This document shows positions 1 to 8,347 of a DNA stretch of 32,602 nt, piece by piece (the first letter of the stretch is position 1; each line of letters begins with the position of its first letter). Under the pieces are notes generated by a model, which was not told the DNA's origin, ran no database searches, and saw only the letters and a list, made by a program, of their open reading frames with translations. The position numbers and the translations under genes were made by a program. This DNA comes from Porphyromonadaceae bacterium H1. Lineage in GTDB: Bacteria > Bacteroidota > Bacteroidia > Bacteroidales > Paludibacteraceae. Location: contig BDEJ01000048.1 in assembly GCA_001653155.1 (NCBI GenBank), positions 1-32,602 on the forward strand, in the 5' to 3' direction.

Positions 1-239
1 TCCAGATGACAACAATTAGGGGCAAGGGGGGATTAAAACTCTTATTTTTTCGTTGGGCTTTATACCTCAACGGACTATCCCTCGCTCATAATTTATTTAG
101 GACAATATTGCTTCCGAGTAGGAATGACGTAATTATTTCTTTTGTTTGAGGTTCGCGATATGTAATGGTTTTATTTTTCGGGCATCGTTTTTTTGATTCT
201 GATTGCAGAATAGAGGAAAAGAGAATCTGAAAAATTTTG
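1..239. other. Left-edge stretch with no recognised gene
   Basis: An open plus-strand frame runs from 3 to a TGA at 147-149, but it has no good start or recognisable motif and could be chance. No tRNA fold or hairpin with a T-tract was recognised. Confidence 0.4.
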
Positions 240-449
240 TTATTTTCTTGTGTGCTGTAGTGTGTTTTCTTCTTTCTGCTGACCTTCGCAAGTTGGTTTT
301 GCGTGCTTACCCAGATGACATCCGGGACAGCCGAGCTGACAAGTGGGAGTGTCGCAGGCTTGTCTTTTGGATGTAACGCTCTTGTATAGCTTGTGTAAAA
401 CAATGTATAGAGATGTAACGACAACGATACCAACAATGATTTCCTGCAT
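240..449 (-). CDS. FeoB-associated Cys-rich membrane protein (small)
   Basis: A 69-residue protein with one N-terminal membrane helix (about residues 3-19), a short basic stretch, and then a cysteine cluster at C32, C37, C41, C44 and C54. This layout is that of the small FeoB-associated Cys-rich membrane proteins, which usually accompany ferrous-iron transporter genes and are thought to help FeoB or bind metal; the biochemical role is not settled. The ATG at 449 is preceded by GGAAG, a plausible ribosome binding site. No feoA or feoB is seen next to it: the upstream neighbour is ffh on the other strand, and the downstream side runs to the window edge, so a partner could lie outside. Longer overlapping frames on the same strand (to 86 and from 507) show no family features. 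The family call rests on pattern only. Confidence 0.6.
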   Translation of the reverse strand: MQEIIVGIVVVTSLYIVLHKLYKSVTSKRQACDTPTCQLGCPGCHLGKHAKPTCEGQQKEENTLQHTRK

Positions 450-584
450 ATACTTCCAAGATTTTATTTAAAAATATAACAAGAAAATGTCCGTTTTTGT
501 TTCGCAATCTTCTTTACTTTTCTATCTAATGTTGTTGTTCAGTTTACTCCGGGCTGACGGGTGTGGAAAGTCCTAAAGTTTTTG

Positions 585-592
585 TATTTTTG
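585..592 (+). promoter_or_regulatory. Bacteroidetes -7 box for the ffh operon
   Basis: TATTTTTG matches TAnnTTTG exactly. A weak -33-like TGTG lies 19 bases upstream (562-565). The box lies downstream of the first in-frame start at 561, which argues that ffh starts at 642. Confidence 0.6.
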
Positions 593-641
593 CGCGGCGA
601 AACAAAAAGCTATATCAATCCCTCAATGTAACAATATATTT

Positions 642-1955
642 ATGTTTGAATCATTAAGCGAAAGGCTCGAACGCTCGTTCAAGATATTGAAAGGTGAAGG
701 CAAAATTACCGAAATAAACGTGGCCGAAACCTTGAAAGACGTACGTAAAGCTCTGTTGGATGCAGACGTCAATTTCAAAACCGCTAAAACTTTTACCGAG
801 ACGGTTAAAGAAAAAGCTCTCGGACAACAGGTGCTTACGGCCCTTAAGCCCAACCAGTTGATGGTGAAGATCGTGCACGATGAATTGGCTGCACTGATGG
901 GAGGATCCAGCGTGGACATCAACCTGAAAGGCTCTCCGGCTGTGGTATTGATGTCGGGCTTGCAAGGTTCGGGAAAAACAACCTTCTCCGGTAAACTGGC
1001 CAATTTTATTAAAACTAAACGGGGGAAACGGCCTTTATTGGTAGCTTGTGACGTATATCGACCGGCCGCCATTGAGCAATTGCGTGTGTTGGGCGAGCAA
1101 CTCGCTATCCCGGTCTATGCCGAAGAGGGAAACAACAATCCGGTGAAGATTGCAGAGAATGCCGTAAAACATGCCAAACAACAAGGATTCGATGTTGTGA
1201 TTGTGGATACGGCCGGACGCTTGGCGGTAGACGAGGTGATGATGACAGAGATAGCCGCCATCAAGAAGGCTCTTTCTCCTCAGGAGATCCTTTTTGTGGT
1301 CGATTCGATGACCGGGCAGGATGCAGTGAATACGGCTCGAGAATTTAACGAGCGTCTCGACTTCGACGGTGTGGTACTGACCAAACTCGATGGAGACACC
1401 CGAGGTGGGGCGGCCCTCTCGATTCGCTCGGTAGTGAACAAGCCCATCAAGTTTGTAGGGACGGGCGAGAAAATGGATGCTCTCGATGTTTTCCATCCCG
1501 AACGGATGGCCGACCGGATATTGGGGATGGGTGACATCGTTTCTCTGGTTGAGCGCGCTCAGGAGCAATTTGACGAAGAAGAAGCCCGTCGGCTTTCTAA
1601 GAAAATAGCCAAAAATCAGTTTGATTTTAATGATTTTGTCTCTCAGATACAGCAAGTCAAGAAGATGGGGAATCTGAAGGACTTAGCTTCCATGATACCG
1701 GGTATGGGCAAAGCGTTGAAAGATGTCGAAATCGATAACGATGCTTTCAAAGGTGTTGAGGCAATCATTGCTTCCATGACTCCTGCAGAGCGGAGTAACC
1801 CCGCTCTGATTAACGGTAGCCGCAAGCAACGTATAGCAAAAGGCAGCGGGACTACTGTCGTGGAAGTAAATCGCCTGTTGAAGCAGTTCGATCAGATGAG
1901 CAAAATGATGCGGATGGCTACCACGGGAAAATTCGGTAAAAAACGAAGGGGTTAA
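642..1955 (+). CDS. ffh: Signal recognition particle GTPase Ffh
   Basis: Ffh is the protein part of the signal recognition particle: with 4.5S RNA it binds signal sequences of nascent membrane and exported proteins and delivers ribosomes to FtsY. The 437-residue product has the three family domains. The N domain covers residues 1-95. The G domain has the P-loop GLQGSGKTT at 106-114, DTAGR at 189-193 and TKLD at 247-250, followed by FVGTGEK. The Met-rich M domain runs from about 325, with IPGMGKALK and a basic tail. The in-frame ATG at 561 would add 27 atypical residues and lies upstream of the -7 box, so MFESLSERL at 642 is chosen. folD follows after 34 bases, suggesting co-transcription. No 4.5S RNA gene was seen in the window. 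Confidence 0.97.
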   Translation: MFESLSERLERSFKILKGEGKITEINVAETLKDVRKALLDADVNFKTAKTFTETVKEKALGQQVLTALKPNQLMVKIVHDELAALMGGSSVDINLKGSPAVVLMSGLQGSGKTTFSGKLANFIKTKRGKRPLLVACDVYRPAAIEQLRVLGEQLAIPVYAEEGNNNPVKIAENAVKHAKQQGFDVVIVDTAGRLAVDEVMMTEIAAIKKALSPQEILFVVDSMTGQDAVNTAREFNERLDFDGVVLTKLDGDTRGGAALSIRSVVNKPIKFVGTGEKMDALDVFHPERMADRILGMGDIVSLVERAQEQFDEEEARRLSKKIAKNQFDFNDFVSQIQQVKKMGNLKDLASMIPGMGKALKDVEIDNDAFKGVEAIIASMTPAERSNPALINGSRKQRIAKGSGTTVVEVNRLLKQFDQMSKMMRMATTGKFGKKRRG

Positions 1956-1989
1956 TTCTTTTTATTCGGAAATATAGAGAGCAGCTAAC

Positions 1990-2871
1990 ATGCAATTGAT
2001 AGACGGTAAAGCCGTAGCGGCACAAATAAAAAAGGAGATAGCAGAAGAAGTAGGGCGGATACAGGCTTTGGGAGGTAAGATACCGCACTTGGCGGCGGTT
2101 CTTGTCGGGCACGATGGTGGTAGCGAAACCTATGTAGCAGCTAAGGTCAAGGCCTGTGAAGAGGTCGGCTTCCGTTCGAGCCTCATACGTTACGAAAGCG
2201 ATGTAAGCGAAGCCGAATTGCTGGCATGTGTGGCAAGTTTGAATGCCGATGCGGATATTGACGGATTTATCGTGCAGCTCCCCTTGCCACCTCATATTAA
2301 TCCCGATCGCATTATCGAAGCAATTGATTATCGTAAAGATGTCGATGGCTTCCATCCCGTGAATGTCGGTAGGATGTCTATCGGACTGCCTTGTTTCCTT
2401 TCCGCTACTCCGGCAGGTATCGTCGAATTGCTTCGGCGTTACCGGATACCTACTGCAGGGAAGCGCTGTGTCGTTTTAGGGCGCAGCAACATTGTCGGGA
2501 AGCCCATTGCTTCTCTGCTCATGCAGAAAGCCTATCCCGGAGACGCCACCGTAACGGTTTGCCACAGCCGTAGCGAGGATATCTCCGCCCTTTGTCGCGA
2601 AGCTGATATTATTATTGCTGCTTTAGGATCTCCCCATTTTCTGAAAGGGGATATGGTGAAAGAAGGTGTTACGGTTATTGACGTAGGAACCACCCGTGTG
2701 CCGGATCCCGAACGCAAGTCGGGCTTTCGTTTGACCGGAGATGTCGATTTCGATTCCGTAGCTCCCAAGGCAGCCTTTATCACTCCGGTGCCCGGAGGGG
2801 TGGGACCTATGACCATCGTCTCGCTGCTTCGCAATACGCTTTTAGCCGGACAGAAAGTTGTTTATCCGTAA
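1990..2871 (+). CDS. folD: Bifunctional methylenetetrahydrofolate dehydrogenase/cyclohydrolase FolD
   Basis: FolD is a cytosolic enzyme that interconverts 5,10-methylene-THF and 10-formyl-THF using NADP(H), supplying one-carbon units for purines and formyl-Met-tRNA. The 293 residues are the normal family length. The catalytic Tyr and Lys are at Y48 and K52 in the [14 protein letters not shown] region. The signature [10 protein letters not shown] is at 91-100, DVDGFHPVN follows at 117-125, and the dinucleotide-binding GRSNIVGKP is at 164-172. The C-terminal [10 protein letters not shown] block is present. It lies 34 bases after ffh and 16 bases before the chosen rsmE start, so the three genes probably form one operon. 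Confidence 0.97.
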   Translation: MQLIDGKAVAAQIKKEIAEEVGRIQALGGKIPHLAAVLVGHDGGSETYVAAKVKACEEVGFRSSLIRYESDVSEAELLACVASLNADADIDGFIVQLPLPPHINPDRIIEAIDYRKDVDGFHPVNVGRMSIGLPCFLSATPAGIVELLRRYRIPTAGKRCVVLGRSNIVGKPIASLLMQKAYPGDATVTVCHSRSEDISALCREADIIIAALGSPHFLKGDMVKEGVTVIDVGTTRVPDPERKSGFRLTGDVDFDSVAPKAAFITPVPGGVGPMTIVSLLRNTLLAGQKVVYP

Positions 2872-2887
2872 TACGGTTTCTCATTGT

Positions 2888-3580
2888 ATGCGCTTCTACG
2901 TTCCCGACTTGTCCCGGAGTAATTCTCTGCCCGAAGAAGAGGCGCAGCATGCCTTGAAGGTGCTCCGGCTCCGTCCCGGAGATGCTATCGAGCTTACGGA
3001 CGGATGCGGCAAGTGCTGCTCTGCACGTATTACGCAGGCAACAGGCCGGAGTTGTAGCTTCGAAATTCTATCCGAGAATCATATCCCCAACAAAAACTAC
3101 AGCCTGCACATAGGTATTGCTCCCACTAAAAATATCGAGCGTTTTGAGTACTTTGTGGAAAAAGCTGTGGAGATTGGAGTGGACTGTATCACACCTATTC
3201 TCTGTCGCTTTTCGGAACGGCGCATTTTAAAACAGGAGCGTCTTGAGAAAATTATTGTGGCGGCTTCCAAACAATCCCTTCGTTCCCACTTTCCGCGTGT
3301 GAGCCCTCTTACTCCTGTTGAGAGCCTGATTGCAACTGCTTCGGAGGAGCAAAAATTCATTGCACATTGCTACGATACGGAAAAACGGAATCTGAAAGAT
3401 TTGTGCCGTCCTGCTTGTGATACCCTCGTGCTGATAGGCCCTGAGGGCGACTTCAGCCCCGAAGAACTGCAAGAGGCTTTCGCTGCCAACTTTCAGGCTG
3501 TGTCTCTTGCCTCCAACCGTCTCCGTACCGAGACAGCCGGTGTCGTAGCCTGCCACAGCGTGATCTTTGTCAACGATTAA
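2888..3580 (+). CDS. rsmE: 16S rRNA (uracil-1498-N3)-methyltransferase RsmE
   Basis: RsmE uses S-adenosylmethionine to methylate N3 of U1498 in the 16S rRNA decoding region. The 230-residue product begins MRFYVPDL, the usual family start. It has an N-terminal PUA-like RNA-binding part (residues 1-70) with HALKVLRLRPGD, and a C-terminal SPOUT trefoil-knot part with LVLIGPEGDFSPEE and the terminal RLRTETAGV block that forms the SAM pocket. An in-frame ATG at 2858, inside the folD end, would add ten residues unlike the family; it is not chosen. There is no clear Shine-Dalgarno, as is common in this phylum. It is the last gene of the presumed ffh operon. Confidence 0.94.
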   Translation: MRFYVPDLSRSNSLPEEEAQHALKVLRLRPGDAIELTDGCGKCCSARITQATGRSCSFEILSENHIPNKNYSLHIGIAPTKNIERFEYFVEKAVEIGVDCITPILCRFSERRILKQERLEKIIVAASKQSLRSHFPRVSPLTPVESLIATASEEQKFIAHCYDTEKRNLKDLCRPACDTLVLIGPEGDFSPEELQEAFAANFQAVSLASNRLRTETAGVVACHSVIFVND

Positions 3581-3669
3581 CGCATTCCTTATTCCGGCCC
3601 ATGATCGGAAAATCTCATATCCCGACAGACTCGGCCTGCTTCCGTTTCCTTGGCATATGCATAATACAA

Positions 3670-3739
3670 AGCTCTTTTTTTGTTTAGATGTAGCTCTCTT
3701 TTTGTTATTAGACCCGCATCTCTAGGAGATTTAGATGCG
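3670..3739. repeat. Short imperfect tandem pair and hairpin between rsmE and the PagL-like gene
   Basis: The convergent gap 3581-3804 holds a 22-bp imperfect direct repeat (3670-3691 and 3692-3713, both beginning AGCTCT and T-rich). It is followed by a 7-bp perfect inverted repeat, CGCATCT (3715-3721) with AGATGCG (3733-3739). Neither side of the hairpin has a clear T-tract, so terminator function is doubtful. Confidence 0.45.
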
Positions 3740-3804
3740 CTCCGATTGAATTTCCGGACCTTTGTTAATGAAATTATCTGCTTTTGACGGGCCGGCTTGT
3801 TCCG

Positions 3805-5025
3805 TTAGAAACTGTAACCCAAGCCCCATTCGATGAATTCGGCCTTTTGTAGATGGGTTTTCAGGCCTACTACCGCAAACAATCCTCTACCGATTCGATA
3901 TTTGGCTGATGCCCGTGTATAAAGCCAGCCATCTTCCTTGTCGATGTTGTAAGGATATATAATGCCTTTGCGAGCTCGACCCTTTTCGCTGTAAGGTTCA
4001 AGTGCTTTTATCGGGTCGTAGAGGTAGATTCCGAGATGCAGGCCCGCTGTAAAGCGCCCGAATATCAGCTCGTGTTGCCAGGAGAGTCCCGCACGTATCT
4101 TATTCTTCATTTCGTCTTTTTCGACATAAGTTCGTTGGTAGCGATTGGCTCCATCGGGGGCGTTTATGTAGCCGAATACGGCATCGTAGAAAAGATCTGC
4201 AGCCATTCCCATCCGGTAACCTGCCGTCAAGGGACGGTATATTCCCAGCGATGCGGATGCAATTCCGTAGTTGTTTTTGTCCTTATAATAGAGCTGACGG
4301 ATGCCTCCGGCAAGGCTCACTTCTATCGAGAATTTGGGTGCAAAGTCACTGCTGAATTGCGACTGAGTTTTTTGTAGAGGTTTATTCCCGCCCGGTTGGT
4401 ATTTCAGTCCGATGTAGGCATTTAACATGTTGATGCCTGAGTTGGGTTGGATGATGCTGCCGTTAGAGAGATGATTCCAAGCGCAATCGGCCGTCAGGCT
4501 TAGGTAGCGGTTTAGTTTGAGTTCGGCACTCCCTCCGAAAGCCAGGAATGCGTTGAGAGCCGAACCGATAGCGCCGTTGGCAGCATTTTTTTTCCCGTTG
4601 ATGCCGTTGAGGGTTCCGCTTTGATGGGGCGTGTTGGCGTAGTACTTGTTGACAAAGGCTAAGCCTGCTCCGGGACGGGCATACAGCTCGAGATGTGAGT
4701 TACGCAGCAGCGGGAGTTGTATGTAGGGATAGAGAGTCAGTGCTTGCCCAAGCATCTCCGTATTTCCCAAGTCGATAAGTCCTAAGGATGCTCCTACGGA
4801 AGGAAGATTGAAGTAGTTGTGCCAAATTTCGCTACCACTGACTTGTCGTTCGACACTCAGTGCAAAACCCTGTGCCGGCCCCTTGACCAATTCTTGCAAA
4901 TGTTTATTGTGTTTGAATACGATGCCCCGCATGTATTCGATCTTAAAGCTGTAGTTTGTCAAGCTCTGTGCCGATAGCAAGCCGGTGAAAAATAGGCTGA
5001 TAGAAAGGAGAAGGGCTTTTTTCAT
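3805..5025 (-). CDS. Acyloxyacyl hydrolase (PagL-like lipid A 3-O-deacylase family), outer membrane
   Basis: A 406-residue outer-membrane beta-barrel protein. It has a signal peptide (MKKALLLSISLFFTGLLSA, cleavage near residue 20) and ends in Phe, as barrel proteins do. Residues 60-210 match the PagL-type layout: an early ERQVSGSEIWHNYFNLPSVG block, aromatic strand segments, and the catalytic motif WNHLSNGS with H185, S187 and N188, followed by PNSGINMLNAYIGL. PagL enzymes remove the 3-O acyl chain of lipid A. At the spacing where P. aeruginosa PagL has its catalytic Glu (14 after His) this protein has Asn199. The second half (220-406) looks like a further set of barrel strands, making it much longer than the classical ~170-residue enzyme. 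Activity on lipid A is inferred from the family. It diverges from gldF. Confidence 0.72.
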   Translation of the reverse strand: MKKALLLSISLFFTGLLSAQSLTNYSFKIEYMRGIVFKHNKHLQELVKGPAQGFALSVERQVSGSEIWHNYFNLPSVGASLGLIDLGNTEMLGQALTLYPYIQLPLLRNSHLELYARPGAGLAFVNKYYANTPHQSGTLNGINGKKNAANGAIGSALNAFLAFGGSAELKLNRYLSLTADCAWNHLSNGSIIQPNSGINMLNAYIGLKYQPGGNKPLQKTQSQFSSDFAPKFSIEVSLAGGIRQLYYKDKNNYGIASASLGIYRPLTAGYRMGMAADLFYDAVFGYINAPDGANRYQRTYVEKDEMKNKIRAGLSWQHELIFGRFTAGLHLGIYLYDPIKALEPYSEKGRARKGIIYPYNIDKEDGWLYTRASAKYRIGRGLFAVVGLKTHLQKAEFIEWGLGYSF

Positions 5026-5059
5026 ATCTGAAGGGATGCTTTGTTCTGATTTTTTTGAT

Positions 5060-5067
5060 TATTTTTG
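5060..5067 (+). promoter_or_regulatory. -7 box for gldF
   Basis: TATTTTTG is an exact TAnnTTTG match, 61 bases ahead of the gldF ATG. A TTTG lies at 5040-5043, closer than the usual ~19-base spacing. The box faces the divergent box at 5091-5098, so the two promoters overlap. Confidence 0.5.
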
Positions 5068-5090
5068 GCGGAAAAACCGGCATTTGCCTG

Positions 5091-5098
5091 CAAAATTA
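5091..5098 (-). promoter_or_regulatory. -7 box for the PagL-like gene
   Basis: On the minus strand this reads TAATTTTG, an exact TAnnTTTG match, about 65 bases ahead of the ATG at 5025. No good -33 element was found. Confidence 0.5.
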
Positions 5099-5128
5099 AG
5101 ATAAATATCCGATTATAAAGTCAACACA

Positions 5129-5854
5129 ATGTTCTTCATCCTGCGAAAAGAGTTGAGTAGTTTTTTCAGTACTGCTGCCGGTTATGTCGTTATTGGCATT
5201 TTCCTTATAGCTACCGGTCTCTTTCTTTGGGTTGTACCGGGTGATTATAATGTTTTGGATAATGCCTATGCCAACGTTGATGGGCTTTTTTTGCTGTCTC
5301 CCTGGATGTTTCTCTTTCTGTGTCCTGCGGTGAGCATGCGCATGCTTGCCGAAGAACGACAAAATGCTACTTGGGAATTGCTGTTAACCAAGCCGCTGAC
5401 GCTATGGCAACTTGTTTTGGGAAAGTATTTTGCCGGCTGCATTTTGGTGGCTTTTGCCTTGCTGCCCACTTGGCTTTACTACATTTCGGTATTTTACCTT
5501 GCCGAGCCTGTTGGTAATGTCGATTCGGGAGCTTTTGCCGCTTCGTTTGCCGGCTTGTTGCTTTTAGCAGCGCTTTACCTGTCGGTCGGTATTTTTGCTT
5601 CTTCCTTATCCCGAAGCCAGATTGTGAGCTTCGTCATCGCACTTTGTCTTTGTTTTGTGCTTTATTACGGATTCGATATCTTAGCTTCCTTCTTTTCCGA
5701 TGGAGCACGTATATATACACTGCGCACATTAGGCATTTACGAGCATTATAAGTCTATTAGCCGGGGTGTGCTCGATTCGCGGGATTTGGCTTACTTTCTA
5801 CTGCTCATCTTTATTTTTCTTTCGCTCACAAGATACCGTATTGCTAAGTACTGA
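5129..5854 (+). CDS. gldF: GldF-like ABC transporter permease
   Basis: A 241-residue integral membrane protein with about six transmembrane helices, of the ABC-2 permease type. The N-terminal MFFILRKELSSFFSTAAGYV, the SPWMFLFLCPAVSMRMLAEERQNATWELLLTKPL block and the ending IYEHYKSISRGVLDSRDLAYF are those of GldF, the membrane subunit of the GldA/GldF/GldG ABC complex first found through Flavobacterium gliding mutants. In non-gliding Bacteroidales its substrate is unknown. Normally gldG follows immediately; here the next gene, 64 bases on, is surE, and no GldG-like or ATPase gene is in the window. The start is the ATG at 5129, which gives the usual family N terminus. Confidence 0.85.
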   Translation: MFFILRKELSSFFSTAAGYVVIGIFLIATGLFLWVVPGDYNVLDNAYANVDGLFLLSPWMFLFLCPAVSMRMLAEERQNATWELLLTKPLTLWQLVLGKYFAGCILVAFALLPTWLYYISVFYLAEPVGNVDSGAFAASFAGLLLLAALYLSVGIFASSLSRSQIVSFVIALCLCFVLYYGFDILASFFSDGARIYTLRTLGIYEHYKSISRGVLDSRDLAYFLLLIFIFLSLTRYRIAKY

Positions 5855-5918
5855 AAAGTATTCCGAATGACTGCCGTTTCTTGTAAGACTGTATGATTTT
5901 GTATAAAATTGATTTGAA

Positions 5919-6680
5919 ATGAATATGCGACCTTTGATACTTCTAACCAATGACGATGGGATAGATTCTGACGGTATATTAGCCCTTACCCGGATGATGA
6001 TGCCTTTGGGGGATGTGGTTGTCTTTGCACCCGATGGCCCTCGTTCCGGTCAGTCCAACGCCATTACCGTTACTCAGCCCATTCGTTTTAACAAAATTCA
6101 GGAGCGTGAGGGCCTCGTGCGTTATTCCTGTAACGGGACACCTACCGATTGTGTAAAACTTGCTCTTAACGAGGTGCTTGATCGTAAACCTGATGTGTTG
6201 GTATCAGGCATTAACCACGGATTGAATTCGGCTATTAATGTTATTTATTCCGGAACGATGGGAGCTGTGTTCGAAGGCTGTGAAAACGACATTCTTGCTC
6301 TGGGATTCTCCATCGACGACCATTCTCAGCATCCCAATTTCTCATATTTTGAACCGTTTGTAACACGAATTGTTCGGGAAGCTCTTGATAGAAAGCTGCC
6401 TTACGGTGTTTGTCTTAATGTGAATGCTCCTCGGGGGGAGATAAAAGGTGTGAAAGTTGCACGCCAGACGCGGGGGTATTGGACCAAAGAATTTGAGCGT
6501 AGAAGCGATCCTCGGGGTGGATTCTACTTCTGGATGACGGGCTTTTTCCATAACGAAGAACCCGAAGCAAGCGACAGTGATGAATGGGCGCTTCGCGAAG
6601 GATACGTGTCTGTTGTTCCTACACGAATTGATATGACGGCCTACGATCAGATGGAAAATATCAGAAGCTGGAAACTCTGA
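5919..6680 (+). CDS. surE: 5'/3'-nucleotidase SurE
   Basis: SurE is a metal-dependent phosphatase that dephosphorylates nucleoside 5'- and 3'-monophosphates and can act on short polyphosphate. The 253-residue length is normal. The metal-binding NDDG follows the first strand (D12, D13), then come VFAPDGPRSGQSNAIT with its conserved Ser/Asn, the CNGTPTDCVKLAL segment, and SGINHGLNSA...YSGTMGAVFEG, which carries the conserved Asn. A second ATG six bases in (MRPLILLTNDDG) is an equally good start. The gene follows gldF with no obvious terminator. Its stop codon lies inside the inverted repeat shared with the convergent protease gene. Confidence 0.95.
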   Translation: MNMRPLILLTNDDGIDSDGILALTRMMMPLGDVVVFAPDGPRSGQSNAITVTQPIRFNKIQEREGLVRYSCNGTPTDCVKLALNEVLDRKPDVLVSGINHGLNSAINVIYSGTMGAVFEGCENDILALGFSIDDHSQHPNFSYFEPFVTRIVREALDRKLPYGVCLNVNAPRGEIKGVKVARQTRGYWTKEFERRSDPRGGFYFWMTGFFHNEEPEASDSDEWALREGYVSVVPTRIDMTAYDQMENIRSWKL

Positions 6681-6688
6681 TATTTTCC
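6653..6688. terminator. Bidirectional terminator-like hairpin over the surE stop codon
   Basis: GGAAAATATCAGA (6653-6665) is the exact inverse of TCTGATATTTTCC (6676-6688), a 13-bp perfect stem with a 10-base loop. It lies between the convergent surE and protease genes and includes the surE TGA (6678-6680). The stem is AT-rich and the T-run lies partly in the stem, so efficiency is uncertain. Confidence 0.55.
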
Positions 6689-6699
6689 GATCCTATCTT

Positions 6700-8331
6700 T
6701 TATTCGCGGATCTTCATCTTTTCAATCTCGCTAACAGCTCGTAGAACTACATCGTCGTTTCGGAAGAAAACGGGATAGAAACCCTCATCTCCTAGTATGT
6801 TCCGAACGATGTAGGCTGTTATGTTGTTTCGTATGATGTCTTTCGATATGCGTATGCCTGTGGCATCGGGAGCAATGCCTTTAGATGCGGCAAAGCCTGT
6901 AAACTCATCTACTAAGGGCTGAGCATTGAGGTGTTTTTCGAGTTCCTGCCAGGTTTTTAACTTACTTAGCTTTTCGCGGTTCCGGTCGCTGTATTGAAAA
7001 GCAAATTGGTAAAGATAACCGTTGTTTATGACCTTCGTTAAGTAGCGGCTGTATTTTGTTGTGTCTCGCGGCACAAAAATGTCCGGCATGATACCACCGC
7101 CTCCATATACACTGCGTCCTTCTATTGTTTTGTAGGTTCGCAGAGAGTCTTTTTGTAAGTGAATGCTGTCGGCGTGGAAAAACTCTCCGTTCATGTAGCG
7201 GTTAAGCAGATCCCGTTGATAATCATCGGCTTTTCCTCTCTCATAAGGCTTTTGAATACTTCGCCCCGAAGGGGTATAATAACGGGCTACCGTTAGACGT
7301 ATAGCTGATCCATCGCGAAGGGGAATTTGCTTTTGTATCAATCCTTTGCCGAAAGAGCGGCGACCGATGATGAGGCCTCGGTCGTTATCCTGTATGGCTC
7401 CTGCAAAGATTTCGCTTGCTGAAGCCGAGAAATCGTCAATCAACACGACAATGGGCGTTTGGCTACAACTGCCTCTTCCATCGGAAATAGCTTCTGTACG
7501 AGGATAGGCTTTCCCTTCGGAATAGACGATAAGTCTGCCCTGAGGCATAAATTCATTGATCATCTGAATAGCCTGATCCATCAATCCGCCGCTATTCTCG
7601 CGTAAGTCTATGATGTATTTCTCTGCTCCTTTGCTCCGTAGTTGGGCGATGGCATTTAAAAATTCCGAATACGTATTATTGGCAAATTTATCCACACGAA
7701 TAAATCCTATATCCGGTTTTATCAGGTAAGCGGCCGTGACGGAATGTACCGGAATAGCTCCGCGTGTGATGTCATAATGTAATGTTTCAGCTGTACCGTT
7801 GCGGCGGATACCAATTCGTATTTTTGTCCCGGAAGCTCCCCGGAGTTTTCTCATTACCTTCTCGTTGCTGATTTCTTTGCCAACAAAAGCCGTGTCGTTT
7901 ACTTCCACAATGCGGTCGCCTGCCAGAACCCCGACTTTTTCGGAAGGTCCGCCACTTATAACACTGACTACCATTATTGTGTCGTTTTGTATGTTGAACT
8001 GAATACCGATGCCGCTGAAACTTCCCTCCAGCTCACTGTTTATCTGTTCCAAATCTTCGGCAGGTATGTAAGTTGAATGGGGGTCTAACTTCGACAACAG
8101 GTCAACCATCAACTCTTCGCTTATTTCTTTACTGTTTATACTGTCTACGTATTCCATGTTGATGAGGGATAATACGTCTCCAATTTTACTTCCCGTAACT
8201 CTTTCAGAGAAGACGCCCGATACGGCTTTCCCGTTTATCGAGCTGCGTCTTGCCAGTAAATTGCCCAAGAGCAATCCTCCAAGCATTGCTAACACTACAA
8301 TTCCTACCAGCGAAATATTCTTCTTAGTCAT
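6700..8331 (-). CDS. S41 family C-terminal processing peptidase (PDZ protease)
   Basis: A 543-residue envelope serine protease of the CtpA/Prc type, which cleaves C-terminal tails of periplasmic or lipoprotein substrates. A single N-terminal membrane segment or signal anchor (residues 8-25) places it facing the periplasm. A PDZ domain follows (about 90-180, with GIGI and GDRI). The protease core has the Ser/Lys dyad: S304 in DFSASASEIFAG and K329 in GRRSFGKG, 25 residues apart as in E. coli Prc. The specificity loop GSAIRLTVARYYTPSGRSIQ is intact. The C-terminal extension after residue 400 is typical of Bacteroidetes members. It starts 16 bases after the dCMP deaminase stop, so the two are likely co-transcribed. 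Confidence 0.93.
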   Translation of the reverse strand: MTKKNISLVGIVVLAMLGGLLLGNLLARRSSINGKAVSGVFSERVTGSKIGDVLSLINMEYVDSINSKEISEELMVDLLSKLDPHSTYIPAEDLEQINSELEGSFSGIGIQFNIQNDTIMVVSVISGGPSEKVGVLAGDRIVEVNDTAFVGKEISNEKVMRKLRGASGTKIRIGIRRNGTAETLHYDITRGAIPVHSVTAAYLIKPDIGFIRVDKFANNTYSEFLNAIAQLRSKGAEKYIIDLRENSGGLMDQAIQMINEFMPQGRLIVYSEGKAYPRTEAISDGRGSCSQTPIVVLIDDFSASASEIFAGAIQDNDRGLIIGRRSFGKGLIQKQIPLRDGSAIRLTVARYYTPSGRSIQKPYERGKADDYQRDLLNRYMNGEFFHADSIHLQKDSLRTYKTIEGRSVYGGGGIMPDIFVPRDTTKYSRYLTKVINNGYLYQFAFQYSDRNREKLSKLKTWQELEKHLNAQPLVDEFTGFAASKGIAPDATGIRISKDIIRNNITAYIVRNILGDEGFYPVFFRNDDVVLRAVSEIEKMKIRE

Positions 8332-8347
8332 ATTGTTTGTCCTGTGT

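Noticed and set aside
3-149. Open plus frame at the left edge
   Set aside because: Short, with no recognisable motif; it could be the end of a gene outside the window, but nothing supports that.
86-436. 116-codon minus frame overlapping the Cys-rich protein gene
   Set aside because: Its composition shows no family pattern, while the frame at 240-449 has the expected helix and cysteine cluster.
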